Shown here: positions 1 to 6,409 of the stretch, one piece after another
How positions within the stretch are numbered: position 1 is the stretch's first letter
Layout of the letters: every line of letters starts with the position of its first letter
Assembly: GCA_002348185.1 (NCBI GenBank)
Contig: DDYW01000064.1
Location: 23,149-55,434, forward strand
DNA length: 32,286 nucleotides
Direction of reading: 5' to 3'
DNA from: Candidatus Hydrogenedentes bacterium UBA2224
GTDB taxonomy: Bacteria > Hydrogenedentota > Hydrogenedentia > Hydrogenedentales > SLHB01
Program-made: the position numbers and the translations under genes
The notes under the pieces: generated by a model
Told to the model about the DNA's origin: nothing
Seen by the model: the letters and a program-made list of their open reading frames with translations, nothing else
The model's database searches: none

Positions 1-62
1 ACTTTGCTGTAGTCAACGCCGCGGAAGCAGCCCGTGTCGCCGACATTGTCCGCATTCTCTGA
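1..62 (+). CDS. C-terminal end of an unidentified protein (partial)
   Basis: The frame starting at base 3 is open to a TGA at 60-62 and encodes FAVVNAAEAARVADIVRIL. The alanine-rich, helix-forming tail and the stop just before a hairpin-rich intergenic region fit the end of a real gene cut by the window edge. Nineteen residues are too few to name a family. Dehydrogenase-type proteins (for example Gfo/Idh/MocA) often end with such a helix, but that is only a guess. A hairpin, CGACACC-gga-GGTGTCG at 64-80, follows the stop directly. Confidence 0.5.
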   Translation, partial: FAVVNAAEAARVADIVRIL

Positions 63-63
63 C

Positions 64-262
64 CGACACCGGAGGTGTCGAATTTGAGTAGCCGCGGGTG
101 AAACCCGTGGATCGGGCGAATACCTCTCTCCCAACCCCCGAACGAGGGTTGAACAAACCCGCCGCCATTGTTCAACCCCTATTCAGGGGTTGGGTCGTTG
201 TGGTGCGGCTGATCCATGGGCTGCGCCCATGGCTATTCAAATTGGACCCCGCTCCGGGGTCC
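64..262. repeat. Hairpin-repeat cluster A
   Basis: Six short inverted repeats lie in 200 bases: CGACACC/GGTGTCG (64-80), CCGCGGGT/ACCCGTGG (92-110, one G-T pair), CAACCC/GGGTTG (132-151), CAACCCCT/AGGGGTTG (173-192), CCATGGGC/GCCCATGG (214-232) and GGACCCC/GGGGTCC (244-262). The last two form a unit: hairpin, then ctatt, then a second hairpin. This matches in layout the units at 15369-15413 and 32061-32286, although the stem sequences differ. No coding potential is convincing here. The cluster lies between the partial gene and the DUF1846 gene. Confidence 0.75.
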
Positions 263-381
263 CCGGAGCCGCGGACGGCGCCCCGGGCCATTCTCGCTCG
301 CTCTTCGGGGCAGCAAGGACAGGGACGCGTGGTCGCGCCTGCACGGCTGCCCATCCGATCTCCCCTTGTCTTGTATTGTAG

Positions 382-446
382 GGGCAGCCCCCCGAGGCTG
401 CCCTCCGGTTCGCACGGCGGCACGCAGTCACGCGGGCCCGCGTGAC
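382..446. repeat. Further palindromes upstream of the DUF1846 gene
   Basis: GGGCAGCC (382-389) pairs with GGCTGCCC (396-403) across a 6-base loop. At 427-446 there is a perfect 20-base palindrome with no loop (GTCACGCGGG followed by CCCGCGTGAC). From 263 to 381 and from 447 to 567 nothing else recognisable is present. The first hairpin resembles the short gtaggggcagcc-type repeats often seen in intergenic DNA of this kind of bacterium; that is recall, not a search. The palindrome could be a dimeric protein-binding site. Confidence 0.6.
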
Positions 447-578
447 ACAGTAAACCATGCTGTGAGATTCGCCCCCTTCACAATAGTCCACGCAGGCAGG
501 TGCATAAGGTCCATACCGTCCATATCTCCGCCCGACAGGCACGATTCGCATTGAATCTGGGGATCCTGAGGGGCTACC

Positions 579-2144
579 ATGCAGCCATTCCTCAACGAAG
601 TGGAGACTCCAGCACCCATGACCGCCAACAGAACACCTATGTTTGATATGGACAAATACCTGGCCGAGCAGTCGGCCGAGATTCTCAACCGCATCCGCCA
701 GTTCGACAACAAACTTTACCTGGAGTTCGGGGGCAAGCTCGTCTTCGATTACCACGCATCCCGGGTGCTGCCCAACTTCGATCCGAATGTCAAAGTGCGC
801 TTGCTGCAGCAGTTCAAAGACAAGACCGACATCATCCTCTGCATTCACGCCGGCGACATCGACCACCGCAAAATGCGGGCGGATTTTGGCATCACCTACG
901 ACGTCGACGTCCTCAAACTCATCGACGATTTGCGCCGGGAATGGGACCTCGAAATCACGGCCGTCGTCATCACGCGCTATGAGGATCAGCCCTCCGCCCA
1001 GTCATTCAAGAACCGCCTCGAACGTCGCGACGTCAAGGTCTATACCCATCGCGCCACAAAAGGCTATCCTACCGACGTCGACGTCATCGTCAGTGAGGAA
1101 GGTTACGGCAGCAATTCCTACATCGAAACCACCCGGCCCCTCGTCGTGGTCGCCGGACCCGGGCCCGGAAGCGGCAAACTCGGCACCTGCCTCTCCCAGC
1201 TCTACCATGAGCACCGGCACGGCGTTCAGGCCGGATACGCCAAGTTCGAGACGTTCCCCATCTGGAACCTCCCCCTCAAACACCCCGTCAACATGGCCTA
1301 CGAGGCGGCGACCGCGGATCTCAAGGACGTCAACCTGATTGACCCCTTCCATCTCGAGGCCTACGGGAAGACCTCCATCAATTACAACCGCGATGTGGAG
1401 GCCTTTCCTGTACTCAAACGCATTCTGGAGAAAATCATGGGGACGGAGTCCTGCTACCGTTCCCCCACGGACATGGGCGTGAATCGCGTGGGTTTCGGCA
1501 TTGCCGACGACGCCGGTGTGCAGGAAGCCGCCACCCAGGAAGTCATCCGCCGGGTGCTTCGCTACCGCTGCGAGTACATGATGGGCCTCACCTCGCGGGA
1601 AACCGTGGAACGGGTCGAACTGATCATGAATGAACTCGGCGTGCAGGTGGAAGACCGCCGTGTGGTCCGGCCGGCGCGCGAAGCCGCCAAACGGGCCGAG
1701 GTCGAAAAGAAAGGACACGAAGGGGTCTACTGCGGAACCGCCATCGAACTTCCCGACGGCACCATCATCACCGGCAGCAACTCGCCCCTCATGCACTCCG
1801 CCGCCAGCGCGGTTCTCAACGCGATCAAGTATCTCGCGGAGATCCCCGATAAGATTCACCTCATCGCGCCAAACATCATCAAGGCGATCGGCAACATGAA
1901 ACGGGACATCAAGGACGGTAAGACCATCAGCCTCAATCTCGAGGAAGCGCTTATCGCGGTCGGCGCCTCGGCGCCGTTCAACAGCGCGGCTCAAATTGCC
2001 ATTGAACAATTGGTGAACCTGCGCGGCTGCGACATGCACACCACGCACATGCCCACCCCGGGCGACGAGGCCGGCCTCAGAACGCTCGGCGTGAACCTCA
2101 CCAGCGACGCGTTTTTCGCCACGGACAATCTCTACCTGGTCTAG
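579..2144 (+). CDS. DUF1846 domain-containing protein
   Basis: This 521-residue protein matches the DUF1846 family, which is usually about 500 residues. The family has known structures but no established function. Supporting stretches are FDMDKYLAEQSAEILNRI near the N-terminus, a glycine-rich P-loop-like segment GPGPGSGKLGTCLSQLYHE near residues 193-211, and the C-terminal MHTTHMPTPGDEAGLRTLG followed by an ending in TDNLYLV. It has no signal peptide and should be cytoplasmic. The ATG at 579 is preceded by GAGGGG (568-573) at 5 bases. An in-frame ATG at 618 has no such site, so the longer start is preferred, although family members usually begin near the later Met. It stands alone behind the hairpin-rich region. 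The family call is strong; the role is unknown. Confidence 0.9.
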   Translation: MQPFLNEVETPAPMTANRTPMFDMDKYLAEQSAEILNRIRQFDNKLYLEFGGKLVFDYHASRVLPNFDPNVKVRLLQQFKDKTDIILCIHAGDIDHRKMRADFGITYDVDVLKLIDDLRREWDLEITAVVITRYEDQPSAQSFKNRLERRDVKVYTHRATKGYPTDVDVIVSEEGYGSNSYIETTRPLVVVAGPGPGSGKLGTCLSQLYHEHRHGVQAGYAKFETFPIWNLPLKHPVNMAYEAATADLKDVNLIDPFHLEAYGKTSINYNRDVEAFPVLKRILEKIMGTESCYRSPTDMGVNRVGFGIADDAGVQEAATQEVIRRVLRYRCEYMMGLTSRETVERVELIMNELGVQVEDRRVVRPAREAAKRAEVEKKGHEGVYCGTAIELPDGTIITGSNSPLMHSAASAVLNAIKYLAEIPDKIHLIAPNIIKAIGNMKRDIKDGKTISLNLEEALIAVGASAPFNSAAQIAIEQLVNLRGCDMHTTHMPTPGDEAGLRTLGVNLTSDAFFATDNLYLV

Positions 2145-2256
2145 TTGTGGGCCTCTCACATCGAGAAGGCATCCTCAGGAGCGGGCGTTTCGTTTTACCC
2201 TATGAAAACAGAAGATGCTTCGGGGGATGGCACAAAACATGGGAGGATTGCATGCA

Positions 2257-3519
2257 ATGAACGGGCGATCTGGCATTGGGCTGGCAAGTCTTCTGGTGGT
2301 TCTGGCAGGCCTCTCGCACGGTCAAATGACGCATGCGACCGCGCCGCCTGCGTCTCCCGCCCCTCAGTCTCAGGACATGGTGCCGCGGATGCTCGAGGTC
2401 ACGTGGTCCGCGGGGCCTCCCATGCCGCAAGGGATGCAGGACAACCAGGTGGCGCTGATTCACAACTGGATCGTGAGCGCCGGCGGCTTCTGCGGCGGCT
2501 ACGATGATGACTGGAAACCCGGAAAATACCCCCGCGGGTTTCTGAACAGGGTGTGGGGACTGAATCTGGCGGAGCTGGGGGAGGGGTGGCAGGCTCTCCC
2601 GCCCCTGCCCGGCGCCGCGCGTCAGGCTATGCAGGGCACGCGCGTCAACGGCGCCCTCTATTGCTGGGGCGGTTTCAGCTATACGGAGCCGTACACGTAC
2701 ACAGATGGATTCCGCCTGTCGAGAATAGACGGTCAGTGGAAGTGGGACAACGTTCCGCCGCTGCCTTCCCCCGCCGCATGGGGCGGCGGCTGCGATTCGG
2801 GCTCGAGGGTCTATCTGCTCGGCGGCGCCGATTACGACTCCGAACGCTTCTACACCCATGCCAATCGAAGCGGAGACGTCAAGGGGCTCGGCAATCGCCT
2901 GATCATGTTCGATACGGAGAAACCCGAAGCCGGGTGGCAATCCCTGGAGCCCTGCCCGGGTGCGCCGCGATGTCTGGCTTCCACAGCCGTGGTGGATGGC
3001 ATGCTGTATTTCATCGGCGGGGTGGCGGTGGCGCCCGAATCGGGCGCATTTTGCAATGTGGTCGACAGTTGGCGATACGATCCCGCGAAGGACTCGTGGG
3101 AGCGACTGCGCGATATGCCCATCTCCGGGTCCGGAGGCTCTTCCGGCGTGATTGTCTACAAGGGACGATACATTCTGCTGCCGTGCGGGTACCAGTACGA
3201 CACGCTTATGCGCCTGGATGGCAGCATCGAGCCGAAATACGGCACGCCCAGTGCGGTAGAGCGCACGTGGAAGAACCATCCGCGCGTCGCAAATGCCCAC
3301 TACTTCAACCACTTCTACGTTTACGACACGCGCACGAACTTGTATGGCACGGCCACGGCTCTGCCCTGCGACGACGTCGCAACCATCACCGTGGTCGAGG
3401 GCGGCACAGCGTACATGTTCCCGGGCGAAACCGCGGGATTCGTGGGGGAGGGCGAGTACTTCGGCCATCATCCCGAATTCGTGCTCAAGGGCGACCTGAA
3501 AGAGCGCGACTGGGAGTAG
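2257..3519 (+). CDS. Secreted kelch/galactose-oxidase-type beta-propeller protein
   Basis: This 420-residue protein starts with a signal peptide (MNGRSGIGLASLLVVLAGLS, then HGQ). Kelch-like blades follow: VNGALYCWGGFSYTEPYTYT, DGMLYFIGGVAVAPESGA, and VVDSWRYDPAKDSWERLRDM, which carries the conserved D-W-Y-P/W pattern. The last part, with AHYFNHFYVYDTRTNLYG, looks like a further blade. It is probably exported and may bind carbohydrate or sialic-acid-like ligands as kelch propellers do; no catalytic residues are evident. The ATG at 2257 is chosen because GGAGG (2242-2246) precedes it and the signal peptide starts there. The frame is open back to an ATG at 2215, which would add 14 unhelpful residues. 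Confidence 0.8.
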   Translation: MNGRSGIGLASLLVVLAGLSHGQMTHATAPPASPAPQSQDMVPRMLEVTWSAGPPMPQGMQDNQVALIHNWIVSAGGFCGGYDDDWKPGKYPRGFLNRVWGLNLAELGEGWQALPPLPGAARQAMQGTRVNGALYCWGGFSYTEPYTYTDGFRLSRIDGQWKWDNVPPLPSPAAWGGGCDSGSRVYLLGGADYDSERFYTHANRSGDVKGLGNRLIMFDTEKPEAGWQSLEPCPGAPRCLASTAVVDGMLYFIGGVAVAPESGAFCNVVDSWRYDPAKDSWERLRDMPISGSGGSSGVIVYKGRYILLPCGYQYDTLMRLDGSIEPKYGTPSAVERTWKNHPRVANAHYFNHFYVYDTRTNLYGTATALPCDDVATITVVEGGTAYMFPGETAGFVGEGEYFGHHPEFVLKGDLKERDWE

Positions 3520-3567
3520 GGGCCGGCGTGGAGGTGGTTCAGGTCGCGAGGTGAACGTGCCATACGA

Positions 3568-3828
3568 CTATTGGGGAATGGGGACCGTCCGGCACGTGAC
3601 GCCGGGTTCGCAGAAGGGGTCAACGACCCAGAGCTCCCTTCCGTCCAGGTGAATCCACGGCGCCGGATTCCATCCCCACCGGCCCAGGTCGTGCCGCCAA
3701 CGAAAGTTCACCTGCTCGGGCCCGCGCCAGCTTGTCAGGTCCCTGAAGCCGCCCGATTCCTGCCCTTCGACGCCAGCAACGGTTGCCAATAGGATCCCTG
3801 CGAGAACCCACTGCGATGACTTGACCAC
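3568..3828 (-). CDS. Possible small secreted protein, unrecognised
   Basis: A GTG at 3828 opens an 86-residue frame that begins with a good signal peptide (MVKSSQWVLAGILLATVAGV, then EGQ). GAGGG lies 9 bases upstream (plus-strand CCCTC, 3838-3842). The mature part is Trp-rich (RWRHDLGRWGWNPAPW) and contains DGRELWVVDPFCEPGV. I do not recognise a family. The same frame stays open upstream to 4224 without a better start, so it could also be the remains of a longer, decayed gene. It is convergent with the kelch gene. The signal peptide and ribosome site argue for a real gene; the short length and lack of a known family argue for caution. Confidence 0.45.
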   Translation of the reverse strand: MVKSSQWVLAGILLATVAGVEGQESGGFRDLTSWRGPEQVNFRWRHDLGRWGWNPAPWIHLDGRELWVVDPFCEPGVTCRTVPIPQ

Positions 3829-4178
3829 TTGTGAATGCCCTCTTGGACGCGGACCGGCCCCAACGGGCCCAAAACGTGCTCCACCCCACGTACGGTGAAT
3901 CGGATGGGCGGCCCAATGCCTGCACGGATCCTGCGGATCGTAGACCTTCAAGAGCGGCTCAAGCAACCCGGCCCGCGAGTCCGAGATACAGGAAGCCTTC
4001 CAGAAGTTGAAGACATCCACAGACTTGTGGATACTATGCCCCCCGTATGTGCGGTGCGCGAGGGGGACGGGGCGGTCCGCCATCGGAGCGGCCGGCCGCG
4101 GCCGCGTATGTGTCCGGAAAGTGTGATGGTGTGAACTTGTTGTGGCGTTGCATCGCCACGGAGTATTGGGGAAGAGCC
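3829..4178. other. Intergenic region between divergent genes
   Basis: About 350 bases lie between the small minus-strand gene and the membrane acyltransferase. They contain a hairpin ATCCACA-gact-TGTGGAT (4015-4032), a GC-only palindromic run around 4088-4103, and a small TGGCG/CGCCA hairpin just before the ribosome-binding site of the next gene. I see no convincing sigma-70 promoter, RNA gene or coding frame. Confidence 0.5.
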
Positions 4179-5333
4179 ATGAAATCCACCGCCAGAGAAA
4201 CCCAGCATGAGCCTGCCCCTGCAAACGCCCCCGCAGCTTCAGCCGAGCGGCTCGCCTCGATCGATGCCCTCAGAGGCTTCGATATGTTCTGGATTATCGG
4301 CGGCAATACCCTTGTCCTCGCGTTCCTGGCCCTGTTTCTTGACCCCGTCCCGGATTGGCTCGAACACCAGTTCCATCATGTGAAGTGGGAGGGGTTTGCC
4401 GCCTGGGACCTGATCATGCCGCTTTTTCTCTTTGTGAGCGGCGTTTCACTGCCCTTTTCGCTGGCAAAATGGACCGGTGCGGCGGGGAAGCAGAAGGACC
4501 GGAAGAGCCTCTACCTGCGGCTGGTGCGCAGAATCCTGCTGCTCTGGGTGCTCGGCATGATGGTGCAGGGCAACCTCCTCAAATTCGACCTGTCCCAGTT
4601 GCGCCTGTATTCCAACACCCTGCAATCCATCGCCTCCGGCTATCTCGTGGCTACCCTCCTGATGCTGTTCCTCCCGGTCCGGGGGCAACTCGTCGCCACC
4701 GCGGCCCTGCTGCTCGGCTACTGGGGTCTCCTGGCGCTCGTGCCCGTTCCCGGCCACGGCCCAGGCATGCTGGAGCCCACCACCAACCTCGCCATGTACA
4801 TCGACGAGACCATCCTGGGCTCTTTCCGCGATGGCACCACCTACACCTGGATACTCAGCAGCATGGGGTTCGCCGCGAGCGTCCTCCTCGGCGTGTTCGG
4901 GGGCCAGGTCCTGCGTTCCGGCCAGACGCAAAACAGGAAAACCGCCATCCTCTTCGCCAGCGGATTCGGATGCCTCGCCGCCGGATGGCTCTGGAGTCTG
5001 GGGTTCCCTATCATCAAACACATCTGGACCAGCTCGATGGTCCTGTGGGCCGGCGGGTGGAGTTACCTCTTACTCGCTGTTTTCTACTGGCTCATTGACG
5101 TCAAGAAATACCGCAAATGGGCGTTTCCCTTCATCGTCATCGGAATGAATGCCATCGCCGTCTATGTCGCGACCTCGCTGATCGATTTCGACCATATCAG
5201 CGAAGGCCTGGTCGGGCATCTCGCCGAACGCCTGGGCGCGGCCGGCCCGTTTGTCGTTGCCTTCACCGCGTTTCTGCTCGTCTGGCTGATTCTGCTCTAC
5301 CTCTATCGCAAAGGCACGTTCATCCGCGTGTGA
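4179..5333 (+). CDS. HGSNAT/DUF5009-type multi-pass membrane acyltransferase
   Basis: This 384-residue integral membrane protein has about ten hydrophobic segments. It starts its first helix with RLASIDALRGFDMFWIIGGN, the hallmark of heparan-alpha-glucosaminide N-acetyltransferase-like proteins. The following HHVKWEGFAAWDLIMPLFLF holds a histidine (about residue 67) aligned with the acetyl-accepting His of HGSNAT (pattern H-xx-W-x-G then DL-x-x-P). By family knowledge it would carry an acetyl group from cytoplasmic acetyl-CoA across the membrane to a sugar amine; the substrate is inferred only. The ATG at 4179 follows GGGGAAG and precedes a hydrophilic N-terminal tail. The open frame extends back to 4047, but that part looks non-coding. 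A second, more divergent relative lies at 18676. Confidence 0.88.
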   Translation: MKSTARETQHEPAPANAPAASAERLASIDALRGFDMFWIIGGNTLVLAFLALFLDPVPDWLEHQFHHVKWEGFAAWDLIMPLFLFVSGVSLPFSLAKWTGAAGKQKDRKSLYLRLVRRILLLWVLGMMVQGNLLKFDLSQLRLYSNTLQSIASGYLVATLLMLFLPVRGQLVATAALLLGYWGLLALVPVPGHGPGMLEPTTNLAMYIDETILGSFRDGTTYTWILSSMGFAASVLLGVFGGQVLRSGQTQNRKTAILFASGFGCLAAGWLWSLGFPIIKHIWTSSMVLWAGGWSYLLLAVFYWLIDVKKYRKWAFPFIVIGMNAIAVYVATSLIDFDHISEGLVGHLAERLGAAGPFVVAFTAFLLVWLILLYLYRKGTFIRV

Positions 5334-5387
5334 ACGTTGCGTTCCGTCCTGTTCCTTATGCGGCGCAGTCATCCGGCCCCGGAGCGC

Positions 5388-6356
5388 CTACGCAAACGGG
5401 TCGTCCTGTGTAAAATCCGGCAGGTAAACGTCCGGGCTGTCCCCGCCCTGAACGAGCAGATTCTCAAAGCCCAGTTTGTCGGCATAGTGCACGACATCCA
5501 GGTATTCTCTGTCGGTAACGGGCCGCGCTATGCGCTCATGGCACGCGGCCCGGTGCCGCGGCGAATACTGACGCATCAGGCTCAGCGTGACTTCCATCAA
5601 CCCCGCGTCCTTCAGCCACAGCAGAAAATCGTAGCTGCCGGCCTGGTCCTCAGGCAGCACCAGGTGGCGGATGATCAGTCCCTTCGCGGCCACGCCGTCT
5701 GTGGCCCTCAGGCAACCCGTCTGCCGGTACATCTCCAGCAGGGCGGCCCGGGCAATCCCGGGATACTGTTCCGCATGGGAATAGGTCAGCGCGCACGCGG
5801 GGTCGGAATACTTCATGTCCGGGAGGTAGATGTCCACAATGCCATCGAGCAGCGCGAGCAGGTCCACACTGTCAAACCCGTTGGTGTTGTAAACAAGCGG
5901 CCGTGCCAAACCCCGGCCGTAGGCTTCCCGTAACGCCAGCAGAATCGGGTAGATATAATGCGTCGGCGTTACCAGATTGATGTTCTCCGCGCCCGCCCGT
6001 TCCAGCGCAAGCATGGCCTCTGCCAGTATTGCATACCCCGTGTCCTCGCCGAGGCCGAACTGGCTGATCTGGTAGTTCTGGCAAAACACGCAGCGCAGGT
6101 TGCAGTGTGTGAAGAACACCGTGCCCGAGCCGCCGCGCCCCACCAAGGGCGGTTCCTCCCCGAAATGCAGCGTGGCCGACGCGTACCGTACATGTTCAGC
6201 GTTCCGGGAATCCGTCGCGCAGTAGCCAGGCTCGTTCTCGAGCCGGTTCACGCCGCAGGCGCGTCCACACAAGCGACAGGCCCGGCACAGCTCCCGCACG
6301 GGCCCCAACGCCGCCTCCACGAGCGCCCGTTTCTTCTCCGAGTCAACCTTCGGCAC
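5388..6356 (-). CDS. pflX: PflX-like radical SAM iron-sulfur protein
   Basis: This 322-residue protein carries the radical SAM motif CNLRCVFC (Cys85, Cys89, Cys92), which binds a 4Fe-4S cluster and S-adenosylmethionine. A second N-terminal cysteine set, CRACRLCGRACGVNR (Cys24, 27, 30, 34) plus Cys46, is typical of PflX, a homologue of pyruvate formate-lyase activating enzyme (COG1313). VYNTNGFDS and DIYLPDMKY are also family-like. The true substrate of PflX proteins is not established. Translation starts at GTG with GAGGG 9 bases upstream (plus-strand 6366-6370). It lies 53 bases downstream of the GH38 gene on the same strand and could be co-transcribed, though no functional link is obvious. 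It is convergent with the acyltransferase gene (54-base gap). Confidence 0.88.
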   Translation of the reverse strand: MPKVDSEKKRALVEAALGPVRELCRACRLCGRACGVNRLENEPGYCATDSRNAEHVRYASATLHFGEEPPLVGRGGSGTVFFTHCNLRCVFCQNYQISQFGLGEDTGYAILAEAMLALERAGAENINLVTPTHYIYPILLALREAYGRGLARPLVYNTNGFDSVDLLALLDGIVDIYLPDMKYSDPACALTYSHAEQYPGIARAALLEMYRQTGCLRATDGVAAKGLIIRHLVLPEDQAGSYDFLLWLKDAGLMEVTLSLMRQYSPRHRAACHERIARPVTDREYLDVVHYADKLGFENLLVQGGDSPDVYLPDFTQDDPFA

Positions 6357-6409
6357 TGACGAATTCCCTCACGCGCTACACGGCAGCAGCGCGTCGGCGC
6401 GGTCTGGCG

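Noticed and set aside
1002..2159. Long minus-strand frame opposite the DUF1846 gene
   Set aside because: It is a high-GC shadow frame; the plus-strand protein has clear family motifs.
3835..4134. Plus-strand 99-residue frame
   Set aside because: It has no recognisable protein features and runs opposite the better supported minus-strand frame and into GC palindromes.
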